Below, one piece after another: positions 8,517-18,076 of a DNA stretch of 64,000 bases. The notes below the pieces were generated by a model. The model was not told the origin of the DNA. It did no database searches and saw nothing but the letters and a program-made list of their open reading frames with translations. Numbering within the stretch: position 1 is the first letter of the stretch; each line of letters begins with the position of its first letter. The position numbers and the translations under genes were made by a program. The DNA is from Burkholderia sp. Bp8992 (GTDB taxonomy: Bacteria > Pseudomonadota > Gammaproteobacteria > Burkholderiales > Burkholderiaceae): contig NZ_QTQI01000003.1 of NCBI RefSeq assembly GCF_003853705.1, positions 186,001-250,000 of the forward strand, given 5' to 3'.

Positions 8517-9752
8517 ATGAAGTGCCAGCCGCCCATCTCGTCTGCCGCCATGAACGCACCCGCTGCTCCCTCCTCCTCCGGCCCGTCAGTGCTCGGCGTC
8601 TACCGGCAACTGGCCGCCCCGTCCGCCGGACAATGGGTCGTCAGCCGTTCCGAACGGGCGCACATGTACCGGATCCAGCATCACCGGCCCGACGGCAGCA
8701 CGTCGGTCGACACGGTCGTCGATGCGGACAACCTCGACGCAAAGCTGCACAAGTGGCTGCAGGAAGGCTTCGTCCGGCGCGAAGCCGGCGACCGCGCAGC
8801 GCCGGCCCATCGCGCCGGGTTCATGCAGGACCTGCGGCGCGCGCACGCATCGCGACCGGCGGCGGCCATCGACGCGCCGCACATCGTGCACGTAGGCGGC
8901 GTGCCGATGCCGCGCGGGCCGGGCGGGCCGCTCGTGCCGCCGCCGAATCCGGCCTACCTGTTCACCGCGCGCACGACGAACGTGCTCGAAGACATCGTCG
9001 AGAACCGCCGCATCCTGCTGATCGGTCATACGGGCACGGGGAAGACGAGCCTCGTCGAACAGGCCGCCGCGCAAGCAGGCCACGGCGTGCTGCGCTCGAA
9101 CATGAACGGGCAGACGACGGTCGGCGACTTCGTCGGCTTCTGGACCGTCAAGGGCGGCGAGACGATCTGGGTCGACGGCGTGCTGCCGACCGCGATGCGC
9201 GAAGGGCTGTGGCTCATCGTCGACGAGATCGACTTCGCGGAACCGGCGATCCTCGCGGTGCTGACCGCCGTGCTCGAACCGGGCGGCCGCCTGCTGCTGA
9301 AGGAGAAGGGCAACGAGATCGTGGTCCCGCATCCGTCGTTCCGGCTGTTCGCGACCGCCAATGCAGTGGGTGCGATGGGCCGGTTCCGCCACCTGTACCA
9401 GGGCGCCAACGTGATGAACGAGGCGTTCCTCGATCGCTGGCGCGTGTACCACCTCGACTACCTGCCGCCGGCCGACGAGGCGCGCGTGCTGCAACGGACC
9501 TTCGGTGCGGCGATGTCGGCGGCAATGGCCGACACGCTCGCGGCGATCGCCGCCGACTGCCGCGCCGCGTTCGTCCGCGAGGATCTGGCCAGCGCGTTCT
9601 CGACGCGCCGCCTGCTCGACTGGGCCGAACTGATGCTGCGCACCGGCGACCCCGAATCGGCCGCCGGCCCGACCCTCTACGCGAAGGTCAGCACGGAAGA
9701 CGCCGACCTGATCCGCAGCATCATCCGCCACTACATCGACGTCGAGGCCTGA
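8517..9752 (+). CDS. MoxR/CobS-type AAA+ ATPase
   Basis: This 411-residue AAA+ protein has Walker A GHTGTGKTS near residue 170, Walker B LWLIVDEIDFA near 237 and sensor FATANAVG near 280. The pattern is that of MoxR-group ATPases (CbbQ/NorQ/CobS-like), which work with a VWA-domain partner to insert metals or remodel enzymes. The 150 residues before the ATPase carry a short domain unlike NorQ. It lies four bases before the VWA gene, so the two form one unit. The ATG at 8517 is taken; another in frame is at 8550. No obvious client enzyme lies next to the pair. Confidence 0.85.
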   Translation: MKCQPPISSAAMNAPAAPSSSGPSVLGVYRQLAAPSAGQWVVSRSERAHMYRIQHHRPDGSTSVDTVVDADNLDAKLHKWLQEGFVRREAGDRAAPAHRAGFMQDLRRAHASRPAAAIDAPHIVHVGGVPMPRGPGGPLVPPPNPAYLFTARTTNVLEDIVENRRILLIGHTGTGKTSLVEQAAAQAGHGVLRSNMNGQTTVGDFVGFWTVKGGETIWVDGVLPTAMREGLWLIVDEIDFAEPAILAVLTAVLEPGGRLLLKEKGNEIVVPHPSFRLFATANAVGAMGRFRHLYQGANVMNEAFLDRWRVYHLDYLPPADEARVLQRTFGAAMSAAMADTLAAIAADCRAAFVREDLASAFSTRRLLDWAELMLRTGDPESAAGPTLYAKVSTEDADLIRSIIRHYIDVEA

Positions 9753-9756
9753 CGCG

Positions 9757-11463
9757 ATGGACCGGGACGACGACGCGCGGTCGCAGCACCTGACACGGCT
9801 GGCCCGCACGCTCACGCAACGGCACGGCATCGACGTGCGGTTCGCGCGCCACGGGCCGGCCGTGCAGCGCGACGTGCTGGTGTTGCCCGATACGCTGCTC
9901 GCCGGCGAGATCGACGACGATGCGATCACCGGCTTCGTCGATCTCCATGCGGCAAGGTTGCGCTTTGGCGCGATCGATGACGTTGCCGCGCTCGCATCGC
10001 CCGGTGTGCAGGCCATTGCGCAAGCGATCGACGACCGCCGCGCATCCGGTTGCCTTGTCGCGATCTATCCCGGCGCGAACACGTTCCTGCGCCGGATGCG
10101 CGCGGTGTCGGCCGCCGACACGCTGCGCCGCTGGCCGCGCATGGCGTGGCGCGACAAGCTGCTGTGGCGGATCGAACGCGCGCTGTGGGACGAGCCGCCT
10201 TCGTCGATGGAACGCGTTCCGTCGCTCGACGCCACGCTCGCCGCGGCCGACGATCTCGTCGACGAAGCGCGCGCGTCGACGTCGACGGCCGACAGCATCC
10301 GCGCCGCGCGACGGATCGTCGAACGCGTGCGCATGCTGGCATCGGCCGGCGCGAACAACATGATGTTCACGGCCGATCCTGACGGCACGATCGACGGCAC
10401 GGCCATCGCCGCCGAATTCGAATCGGACGAACACGGTGCGTCGGAGGACGACGCACGCGCACCGGTTTCAGCCGAATCCGCCGCCAGTGCGATCGCGGAC
10501 ATGGCGTCATCAACGGACACCCCAACGCCGGGCGACGCGTCGCCCGGCACGATTCGCCTGTCCGCGGAGAACCGACCGTTGCTTTCCGTCCCGCTGACGA
10601 CCGCGTTCGACACGGTAATGGACTTCACCGGCCAGGGTGACGCGGCCGGCTGGCATCGTCTGCGCGGTGCGGCCCGCGCGCAGACCGAACCGCTCAAGCG
10701 TCGGCTCGAACGTGCGTTGAAAGTGGACGAGCAGACGCGCTGGAAGCGCGAACAGGAGCGCGGCGCGCTCGACCGGACGTCACTCGTGCGCCTGGCGACC
10801 ACACCGGGCTATCGCACGCCGTTCCGCACCCCGCGCGCGGCACCGGGACGCGACGCGGCCGTCAGCCTGCTGATCGACTGCAGCGGCTCGATGGCCGGCA
10901 GGAAAATCGAACTCGCCAGACTCTGCGCGGCCGCACTGTGCGACGCGCTGATGCAACTCGGCTTCGCCTGCGAAGTGCTCGGCTACAGCTCGGTCGAGGA
11001 TGCCGCGATGCGTGCGCACTACCAGCGCTGGATCGACGACGGCCGCCGCACGTTCGGCTACAACCGGTTCGTCGAACGGCTCGATCTGCGCGTCTACAAG
11101 CGGTTCGATTCCGACAACCCGAGCGGCCTCGCGTGCATCGAATGCGGACACGAGAATCCCGATGGCGAGGCCTTGAGCTGGGCCGCCGGGCGGCTCCTGT
11201 CGAAACGTGCGCGCCGGCGAATCCTGATGGTGCTGTCGGACGGCTATCCGGCCACCGGCGACGGCAACCCGGCGATCCTGCGCACCGACCTGAGTGCCCG
11301 CGTCGATGCGCTGCGCGCGCAACGCGTCGAGCTGATCGGCGTCGGGATTCTCGACGATTCGGTCGAGTCGTTCTATCCGGTCAGCAGCGTGGTCGAACAC
11401 CTGAACGAGCTGCCGGGCGCGGCGTTCAGCGTGTTGAGCGATACGCTGCTGGATCGGCGCTAG
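9757..11463 (+). CDS. VWA-domain protein, CobT-like partner of AAA+ ATPase
   Basis: This 568-residue protein has a C-terminal von Willebrand A domain with an intact metal-ion-dependent adhesion site: DCSGSMAG near residue 374 and LMVLSDGYP near 490. The middle section is acidic and Ala/Asp/Glu-rich (residues 220-270) as in CobT. The N-terminal 200 residues are helical. CobT and CobS form the chaperone part of aerobic cobaltochelatase, but no CobN or other cobalamin gene is nearby. A general MoxR-VWA chaperone pair is therefore more likely than cobalt insertion. The gene follows its ATPase partner by four bases. Confidence 0.85.
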   Translation: MDRDDDARSQHLTRLARTLTQRHGIDVRFARHGPAVQRDVLVLPDTLLAGEIDDDAITGFVDLHAARLRFGAIDDVAALASPGVQAIAQAIDDRRASGCLVAIYPGANTFLRRMRAVSAADTLRRWPRMAWRDKLLWRIERALWDEPPSSMERVPSLDATLAAADDLVDEARASTSTADSIRAARRIVERVRMLASAGANNMMFTADPDGTIDGTAIAAEFESDEHGASEDDARAPVSAESAASAIADMASSTDTPTPGDASPGTIRLSAENRPLLSVPLTTAFDTVMDFTGQGDAAGWHRLRGAARAQTEPLKRRLERALKVDEQTRWKREQERGALDRTSLVRLATTPGYRTPFRTPRAAPGRDAAVSLLIDCSGSMAGRKIELARLCAAALCDALMQLGFACEVLGYSSVEDAAMRAHYQRWIDDGRRTFGYNRFVERLDLRVYKRFDSDNPSGLACIECGHENPDGEALSWAAGRLLSKRARRRILMVLSDGYPATGDGNPAILRTDLSARVDALRAQRVELIGVGILDDSVESFYPVSSVVEHLNELPGAAFSVLSDTLLDRR

Positions 11464-11707
11464 CCGTCGGCGACGGGACCCAGCGCACGTCGCTTCGCAG
11501 TCGCGTCACATCGGACGACTAGCCTCGTTGTCGTCCGACGCGAATCGCAGCTGCCCGCAGGATGCAGCCTTCCACCGCATTCGATCGGCCAACGGTTCCG
11601 ATGCGCGTGTGTCGGGCAGCACGAATCTTGCTCGGCATCTTACGATTTTCACCCGAAGGTGGATTCGGCCGTATCGTCCTGCCACGGCCGCCCGCACGAC
11701 ACTGCTC

Positions 11708-12814
11708 ATGCCCAGGAAAAAGAAGTCCAGCATCTGGTTGCGGCCGCTCGAACTGTTTTCCGTTGCGACCGGGGCCCGCCCGAAGAAACCGGCCACCCAA
11801 CCGCGGCCGGCGGCCAAGCGGGCGAGCAAGCCGGTGCCCCGACCTGCCGCCCCCGCCCGTGCCGCCCGACGCACCGGCGCGGTGCATGCCGCCCGCACGC
11901 CGTCGAACAAGGCACCCGGCACGTGGCGCCGCGCATTTCACTCCGCCGGCCCGAGTGCCGGCCGGCTCGTCAACCATCTTGCGTACGCGCTGTATCTTCC
12001 CGCCGCACCGGTGACGACGGCGGGCATGCCGACCGTCGTCATGCTGCACGGCTGCAAGCAGACCGCCGAGTCGTTTGCCGCGGGTACACGCATGTTCGAA
12101 CTCGCGGAACGATCGGGGTTTGCCGTGCTGTTTCCCGAGCAGGCCAAGACAACCCATCCGCACCGCTGCTGGCACTGGCATGGCGACGCGACCCAGTCCG
12201 AAGCCGCGGCGGTCGCTTCGCTGATCGACGCCGTCGTGCAGCAGCACGGCTTCGACCGCGACCGGATCTACGTCGCCGGCATGTCCGCCGGCGCCGGGCT
12301 CGCCGCGGCACTGGCGATCCGGTTTCCCGACCGCTTCGCGGCCGTCGGCCTGCACTCCGGGCCGGCCATCGCGCCGCCGCTGTCGACGATGGCCGCCATG
12401 AGCCTGATGCGTCGCGGCCTCCGCGACGATCCGGTACGCGCGATCGATGCCTGCGCCGACATCGCGGCCTATCCCGGCATGCCGGCCCTCGTCATCCATG
12501 GCGAACTGGATACGGTCGTGACCGACCGGAACGCGACGCAACTCGGCGTCGCGTTCGCGCGGCTCAACTGGCTCGTCGACGAACACGGCGCGATACGCGT
12601 CGGCGAGCAACGCACCTACGCGCGCGACGGTTCGGGCTTCACCGACTATCTCAAGGGCGGCCGGCTCGTCGTCAGGGTCTGCCTCGTCAGCCGGCTGCAG
12701 CATGCATGGAGCGGCGGAGACCCGCGCGAGCCGTTCCATTCCGCCACCGGGCCGGACGCCTCCGCCATGTTCTGGCATTTCTTTCGTCGCCAGCGCCGCA
12801 AGCGAACGCGATGA
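11708..12814 (+). CDS. PHB depolymerase-family esterase
   Basis: This 368-residue protein belongs to the esterase PHB depolymerase family common in Burkholderia. The start at 11708 (MPRKKKSSIW) gives the usual basic N terminus followed by a Pro/Ala/Arg-rich linker. An upstream in-frame ATG at 11528 would add 60 non-conserved residues. The hydrolase domain starts near residue 75 with MLHGCKQTAESF, has FPEQ and WHWH near 140-155, a lipase box GMSAG near 193, and a C-terminal HAWSGG likely carrying the catalytic His. No typical signal peptide is seen, so intracellular action on short polyesters or feruloyl-type esters is possible. Confidence 0.85.
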   Translation: MPRKKKSSIWLRPLELFSVATGARPKKPATQPRPAAKRASKPVPRPAAPARAARRTGAVHAARTPSNKAPGTWRRAFHSAGPSAGRLVNHLAYALYLPAAPVTTAGMPTVVMLHGCKQTAESFAAGTRMFELAERSGFAVLFPEQAKTTHPHRCWHWHGDATQSEAAAVASLIDAVVQQHGFDRDRIYVAGMSAGAGLAAALAIRFPDRFAAVGLHSGPAIAPPLSTMAAMSLMRRGLRDDPVRAIDACADIAAYPGMPALVIHGELDTVVTDRNATQLGVAFARLNWLVDEHGAIRVGEQRTYARDGSGFTDYLKGGRLVVRVCLVSRLQHAWSGGDPREPFHSATGPDASAMFWHFFRRQRRKRTR

Positions 12815-12869
12815 CGTGCGGCACCCGCGCCGGTTTCGCGCGAGCGGCCGTCGTCATGGCGTCACGGCG

Positions 12870-14639
12870 TCATGCACGTTGCGCGAGTGCGGCCGCGCTC
12901 GCGCGGTCGCCTGCCTGCCGGACCGGCAGCCTCACGCGGAAGGTGGTACCGCGCCCCGGCTCGCTGGTCACGTCGATCGCACCGCGATGGCGCTCGACGA
13001 TGCCGTGCGACACCGACAACCCGAGCCCCGTGCCCTGCCCGACCGGTTTCGTCGTGAAGAACGGATCGAAGATCCGCCGGACGACGTCGGGCGTCATGCC
13101 CGCGCCGGTATCGCTGATCGCGATCGACACCTGGTCGCCGTCGCTCGACGTGCGGATCGTGATCACGCCATGTTCGGGAATCGCCTGCGCCGCGTTGACC
13201 AGCAGGTTCATGAATACCTGGTTCAGTTGCGACGGCAAGCATTCGACCTGCGGGACATCGCCGTAGTCGCGCACGACGTCGGCCTTGTACTTGAGTTCGT
13301 TGTGGACGACGTTGAGCGTGCTCTCGAGGCCCGCATGCAGATCGACGACGTGCCATTCGTCGCTCGCCGGTCGCGAGAAATCGCGCAGGTCCTGCACGAT
13401 GCGCCGCACGCGCAGCGCGCCGTCGATCGATTCGTCGATCAGCGTCACGATCTCGTCGCGGACGTAGTCGAGATCCGCCGCGCGGCGCACCGCTGTCAAC
13501 GCGTCGCGTGCGGCCGGGTCGTGCTGCGGCAGCGCGGCTTCATGTGCGGCGACCACGTCGAGCAGGCTGCGCACCCACGTCTTCAACGTATTGAGGTTCG
13601 CGCTGACGAAGCCGATCGGATTGTTGATCTCGTGCGCGACGCCGGCCGCGAGCTGGCCGATCGACGCGAGCTTTTCCGACTGCAGCAACTGCTCGTGCGT
13701 TTCCGCGAGCGCATGCAGCAGGCGCCGCTGTTCGTCCTTTTCCTGTTCGAGCAGCACGTGCGCGGCCTTGCGTTCGTCGATCTCGGCCGCCATGTTTTCG
13801 CGCGTGCGTTGCAGCATCTGCGTCGTCTGCTCGTAGCGTCGCAGCGCGCGTTCGAGCTCGTCGGTTCGCAACCGCACGAGCCGTTCGAGCGTGTCGGTCA
13901 TCCCGCGCAGGAACGTGGTGCGCGCATCGAAACGGCACAGCATCAGCGTGACGACCAGCGTCGCCATCGTAAACAGCGCAACCGTCGTCGCGAGCCACGG
14001 TGCGTCGACGCCTCGTGCGGCGCCGCATCGCGCATCCGGCGCGAAATGGGCGGCCGCCATCGCCGTGTAATGCATCCCGGTAATCGCAATCCCCATGATG
14101 AAGGCCGCGCCGACGCGTTGCGCGGTCGCATGGCGTGCCTGCTGCGCGCGCAGCGCCTGTGCAATCCATAGCGCGGCCGTCGATGCGATCACCGCGATGC
14201 CGATCGATGCGGCAAACAGCACGGCATCGTAACGAATGGCCGGCTGCATGTGCATCGCGGCCATGCCCGTGTAATGCATGCCGGCGATCCCGCCGCCCAT
14301 CAGCACGCCGCCCGCGCATAGCCGCCGCCAGCCCAGCCGCGCGCGCGTGACGACGTTGAGCGCGAAATACGACACGAGCACGGCGATCGCCAGCGAGATC
14401 CCGGTGCCCTGCCACGCATAGCCGAGCGGGATCGGCAGCGAGAATGCGAGCATCCCGACGAAATGCATCGACCAGATGCCGGTGCCCATTGCCGCCGCGC
14501 CGCCGCCCAGCCACGCCCGCTTCAGCTTCGGATCGTCGAGCAGCGAAATGAAGGCCGCGAGGTCGAGCGTCGTATAGGAGGCGAGCGTCGCGATCGCGAG
14601 CGACAGCAGGACGAGGGAGACGTTGTAGGTGCCATGCAT
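12870..14639 (-). CDS. MHYT-domain sensor histidine kinase
   Basis: The 589-residue protein begins with seven membrane helices carrying three MHYT-type motifs (MHFVG, MHYTG, MHYTA), thought to bind copper and sense redox-active gases. A coiled-coil linker (about residues 230-310) leads to a HisKA domain with HEINNPIGF at His336. The ATPase domain follows with NQVFMNLLVNAAQA (N box), DTGAGM (G1) and GTGLGLSV (G2). The start at 14639 is chosen because AGGGG lies about nine bases before it. It is 65 bases downstream of the response-regulator gene on the same strand, so the two probably form a signalling pair. Confidence 0.9.
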   Translation of the reverse strand: MHGTYNVSLVLLSLAIATLASYTTLDLAAFISLLDDPKLKRAWLGGGAAAMGTGIWSMHFVGMLAFSLPIPLGYAWQGTGISLAIAVLVSYFALNVVTRARLGWRRLCAGGVLMGGGIAGMHYTGMAAMHMQPAIRYDAVLFAASIGIAVIASTAALWIAQALRAQQARHATAQRVGAAFIMGIAITGMHYTAMAAAHFAPDARCGAARGVDAPWLATTVALFTMATLVVTLMLCRFDARTTFLRGMTDTLERLVRLRTDELERALRRYEQTTQMLQRTRENMAAEIDERKAAHVLLEQEKDEQRRLLHALAETHEQLLQSEKLASIGQLAAGVAHEINNPIGFVSANLNTLKTWVRSLLDVVAAHEAALPQHDPAARDALTAVRRAADLDYVRDEIVTLIDESIDGALRVRRIVQDLRDFSRPASDEWHVVDLHAGLESTLNVVHNELKYKADVVRDYGDVPQVECLPSQLNQVFMNLLVNAAQAIPEHGVITIRTSSDGDQVSIAISDTGAGMTPDVVRRIFDPFFTTKPVGQGTGLGLSVSHGIVERHRGAIDVTSEPGRGTTFRVRLPVRQAGDRASAAALAQRA

Positions 14640-14704
14640 GATCGAGCGCCCCTGGCTGGGTGAAGGCATCGGCGCGGTGCGCGATCGATCGCGCACCGCG
14701 GCCG

Positions 14705-16120
14705 TCAGGCCAGCGGCGCGCCTGCGCCGGGCGCCTGCGCCGACGCCGCCGCCGGGCCGGCCAGCACGAGGATGTCGAACGGTGTTCCTTCCCGCGTCTC
14801 GAAGCGCCGCACCAGTTCGATCTGGTGGGCCGACATCACGCTGCCCTTCGTCATCAGCAGCACGCCGCGATGCGTGCGCAGATCGTCGGCGAGCCGCATC
14901 CCTTCGCGCAGTTGCGCCGACCGGATCTCGGTGACGGACGCCGCGATGCCGAGACTCGCGGGATCGCGCATCAGCTCGGTGAAGCGCTCGACCAGCTGCG
15001 GGTCGTAACGCACGCCGGCCTGCGAGCGCAACACGTCGATCGCCTGTTCGATCGAATGCGGCGCACCGATCTCGCCGTGGCGCAGCCCTTCGAAATCGCG
15101 TGCGATCGCAACGATCCGCGAGCCGGGCGGGATCGCGTCGCCGATCAGCCCGTCCGGCGTGCCGCGCCCGTTGAAACGCTCGTACTGGTGCAGCACGATC
15201 GACGCGACCTTGTGCAATTGCGCGACAGGCGTCAGCACCATCTGCGCACGCAGCGGATGTTCGTGGAACAGCCGCTGCTCGTCCGTCGTCATCCGCGTGA
15301 GCGGCTTGTGCAGCAATTCATCCGGCAGCGACAGCTTGCCGATGCCGTGCAACAGCCCCGCGAAATAGACATCCTGCGCGTGCAGCTCGCTCATTTCTGC
15401 CGCCAGCGCGAGCCGACGCGCGATCTCGCCGACCCGCATCGAGTGCCCGCTGGCGGCCCCGCAACGCAGCTCGATCATGCTCGCGCAAACCTGCACCATC
15501 GCCGTGAAGCTGCGTTTCAGGTCGCGTTGCGCGGCCTCGAGGAACATCACGGTCTGGCCGAGTTCTTCGGTGCGCGCCCGCACCTGCGTTTCAAGTTCCG
15601 TGTTGAACAGCCGCAGCGCGTCGTTCTGCGCTTCCGTCAGCGCAGCCAGCCGGGCTGCTTCGCGGCGCAAACGGCGCTGCTCCAGCGCCTGCTCGATGGT
15701 CAGCAGCAGGTCGTGATCGTCCCACGGCTTGTTCAGGTAGCGATACACGCCGCCTTCGTTGACGGCCTGCACGACCGACGCGATCTCCGCATAACCGGTC
15801 AGCAGGATGCGCATCGTGTCCGGATACAGCGCCCGTGCGCGTGCCAGGAATTCCGCGCCGCTCATGTGCGGCATCCGCATGTCGGACACGATCAGGTCGA
15901 TCTCCGTCGACGCCAGGATCCCGAGTGCGGCCTCGCCGCTGCCGGCGGTCAGGATCTCGTAGCCGGTGGGCCGCAATACGCGCCTGAGCGCCGACAACAC
16001 ATTCGGCTCGTCGTCGACCAGCAGGATCGACGGTGCGCGGCCCGCGTCGCCGGATGCCGCGGTTGCGTCGGGAATTTCGGATGGCACGCCATTCACGTCG
16101 TTCGTTGCAGATGTCGGCAT
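14705..16120 (-). CDS. Response regulator with degenerate HD-GYP output domain
   Basis: This 471-residue protein has an N-terminal receiver (DD at 36-37, phospho-acceptor Asp80 in LIVSDMRMP, Lys131 in LNKPW), a coiled coil at about 145-205, and an HD-GYP-like C-terminal domain. The catalytic motifs are altered: HD reads HG (258-259), the later HH reads HQ (311-312) and GYP reads GTP (320-322). Loss of the metal-binding Asp argues against normal cyclic-di-GMP phosphodiesterase activity. It sits directly upstream of the MHYT kinase, its probable partner. It likely acts by protein contacts rather than catalysis. Confidence 0.85.
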   Translation of the reverse strand: MPTSATNDVNGVPSEIPDATAASGDAGRAPSILLVDDEPNVLSALRRVLRPTGYEILTAGSGEAALGILASTEIDLIVSDMRMPHMSGAEFLARARALYPDTMRILLTGYAEIASVVQAVNEGGVYRYLNKPWDDHDLLLTIEQALEQRRLRREAARLAALTEAQNDALRLFNTELETQVRARTEELGQTVMFLEAAQRDLKRSFTAMVQVCASMIELRCGAASGHSMRVGEIARRLALAAEMSELHAQDVYFAGLLHGIGKLSLPDELLHKPLTRMTTDEQRLFHEHPLRAQMVLTPVAQLHKVASIVLHQYERFNGRGTPDGLIGDAIPPGSRIVAIARDFEGLRHGEIGAPHSIEQAIDVLRSQAGVRYDPQLVERFTELMRDPASLGIAASVTEIRSAQLREGMRLADDLRTHRGVLLMTKGSVMSAHQIELVRRFETREGTPFDILVLAGPAAASAQAPGAGAPLA

Positions 16121-16231
16121 AATTGGCCTCGGTTCAATTATTCACATCCTCTCTGCAACATCGGCCGGCCTCGCGTTTTCCCATATTGGTGAAAACGCTA
16201 ATACGTGCGCGCCGATTTCAATGAACGGGCG

Positions 16232-16681
16232 CTACGCCGTGGTCGAACCCGGTTCGCGCACGTAGTAGATGTCCCATTCCGCTTCGTCGGTCTGCACGAA
16301 GCCGTGCCGTTCGTAGAAGCGGTTCGACGCGCTGTCGCGCAACGCGCCGACGCGCACCGTGATGCGTTGCGCATCGGCCCGCGCGAAGATCTCGCGCAGC
16401 ACGGCCGCGCCGATCCCCTTGCCCTGATGCGCGGGCACGATGTACAGGTGATCGAGCAGCCAGTGATCTGCGTTCGGCCGGACCATGTAAAAGCCCGCGC
16501 GTGCGCCATCGGCTTCGATGAAACGGCAGAGCGCCGGATCGAACGACGCAAGAAACCGGTCGCGTGCACGCTGCGGATCGAAACGGCCGATGCGCTCGAG
16601 GCTGTCGCGCATCGCGGCGATGCGGATCGCGACCAGGGTTTCCGCGTCGGATTGCGAAGTCGGGACGAAGGTCAGGTTCAT
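16232..16681 (-). CDS. GNAT-family N-acetyltransferase
   Basis: This compact 149-residue GNAT has the acetyl-CoA loop VPAHQGKGIGAAVL near residues 88-101 and the C-terminal NRFYERHGF near 121-129, followed by an acidic end typical of the family. It is probably a small-molecule or peptide amine acetyltransferase. It lies just upstream (in transcription) of the response-regulator/kinase pair and 39 bases after the TPR gene, all on the minus strand, but a functional link is not evident. Confidence 0.85.
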   Translation of the reverse strand: MNLTFVPTSQSDAETLVAIRIAAMRDSLERIGRFDPQRARDRFLASFDPALCRFIEADGARAGFYMVRPNADHWLLDHLYIVPAHQGKGIGAAVLREIFARADAQRITVRVGALRDSASNRFYERHGFVQTDEAEWDIYYVREPGSTTA

Positions 16682-16720
16682 TGATCGGGACTGGAGTGAT
16701 ACGGACGAAACGCGTGCCCG

Positions 16721-17158
16721 TCAGGGCGCCTGGATCCCGTCGGCCCGCGTGGCCAGGAATCGCAGGAACTTGCCGTCCTCGTCTTCGAATAGCTCCGGCC
16801 CGCCGCCCATGTAGGCGCGCATCAGTTCGTCCGCCGCGCGGTCGAGATTGCCGAGTTCGAACTGGCACTGGCCGAGCCTCAGATGCAGGAACGGGTTGCC
16901 GACTGCATTGGGGAAATGCATCGCGTGGCCGAGATTGTCGCGGCCGGCCGCGTAGTCTTCCTGAAAGAAATTCGCGTCGCCGATCGCGGCCATGAGCCAG
17001 GTGCCGGCCTCCCAGTTGGTCTTGGGCTCGGGAAGCAGGTCGAACGCTTCCCAGTATTTCGCGAGTGCGCCTTCGAAATCCTCGTCTTCCGCCAACGCGT
17101 CGCCCGCCTCGCTCAGCGCGCCGATCTGCTCGTAAAGTGCGTTGTCCAGTTCTGCCAT
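16721..17158 (-). CDS. TPR-like protein
   Basis: This 145-residue acidic helical protein has tetratricopeptide-like repeats: paired helices around ALAKYWEAFDLLPEP, YAAGRDNLGHAMHF and LRLGQCQFELGNLDRAADELM. It has no signal peptide or membrane segment, so it is cytosolic and probably a protein-interaction scaffold. Similar short proteins in Proteobacteria are annotated only as TPR or as polymorphic-toxin immunity-like proteins; nothing here identifies a toxin partner. A ribosome site (AAGGACCCC in mRNA sense) precedes the ATG. Confidence 0.7.
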   Translation of the reverse strand: MAELDNALYEQIGALSEAGDALAEDEDFEGALAKYWEAFDLLPEPKTNWEAGTWLMAAIGDANFFQEDYAAGRDNLGHAMHFPNAVGNPFLHLRLGQCQFELGNLDRAADELMRAYMGGGPELFEDEDGKFLRFLATRADGIQAP

Positions 17159-17360
17159 GAGGGGTCCTTTTTTCTGGAAATGGAAGGGGCGTCGGGCGGC
17201 GAACGAGGCGTTGCAAATGCGGTATCGACCGCACCCTGCAGCGCCGTGCTTGATGGGTTCGCCACGCTAGCCAACAGTGACGCAGCATACCCGAGCGCCG
17301 TGACGCTTGCGCATCGCTTTCCGATGGACTGGCTCGACGCGTGCCGGCGGGCGTGTTACT

Positions 17361-17969
17361 TCAATGACCGACCCGATAGACGCGGCCGCTATGTACCCCC
17401 TCCACACTGCGTCGATAAGCCATTGCCACACGTGCCGCCGGCACGCCCTCGTAGCCGGGAAAGAACGGCCCGAACCGGTCCATGGACTCCGTCAGCACGG
17501 TCGGGCTCACGGCATTGATGCGCAGACCGCGCGGAAAATCGCAAGCCGCGGCACGCACGAACCCTTCGATCGCGGCATTCGACGCCGCGGCATGGGCACC
17601 CTGCGCAATCGGATCGTCGACCGCGATGCCGGACGTCAGCGTGATCGAGCCGCGGTCGCTCAGGTAATGCTGGCCAATCAGCGCGACGCGTACCTGCCCG
17701 AGCAGTTTGTCCTGCAGGCCTTGATGGAACTCGGCCGCCGTCATCCTTTCGATGGGCGCCAGAATGACGTTGCCTGCAGCGACGACGATGGCGTCGACGC
17801 GCCCGATCTGCTCGAACAGCGACCCCACGCTGTCGTCGCGGGTAATGTCGGCCAGACGGTCACCACGGGTGCGGCCGACACGAATGATTTCGTGCGTGCC
17901 GTCACGCGCCAACTCGTCTGCCGCGGCACGGCCGACGTCCCCGCCGGCACCGATTACGACGATCTTCAT
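17361..17969 (-). CDS. Atypical short-chain dehydrogenase
   Basis: This 202-residue SDR starts MKIVVIGAGGDVGRA, a TGxxGxxG-like nucleotide site of the short atypical type. It has AAGN near residue 68, a Ser in LTSGIA near 112, and a conserved Asn near ASNAAIEGF where the usual YxxxK is replaced, so catalysis may differ from classical SDRs. The ATG at 17969 is chosen over the longer frame because AGGAG lies ten bases before it. It is divergent from the LysR gene at 18077 with 107 bases between, so that regulator is a likely controller. Confidence 0.8.
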   Translation of the reverse strand: MKIVVIGAGGDVGRAAADELARDGTHEIIRVGRTRGDRLADITRDDSVGSLFEQIGRVDAIVVAAGNVILAPIERMTAAEFHQGLQDKLLGQVRVALIGQHYLSDRGSITLTSGIAVDDPIAQGAHAAASNAAIEGFVRAAACDFPRGLRINAVSPTVLTESMDRFGPFFPGYEGVPAARVAMAYRRSVEGVHSGRVYRVGH

Positions 17970-18076
17970 CGAACACTCCTTTTCGCGTTCAGGTTGAGAC
18001 GCCGCCATTCTTCACCGAACCGACGAGCCCATAAATGTGCTCTAATTTCCGACACTACTAACCCCCAGTTCGCAAT

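Noticed and set aside
12702-14171. 489-codon open frame on the plus strand
   Set aside because: It is antisense to the MHYT kinase and overlaps the end of the esterase gene; no domain.
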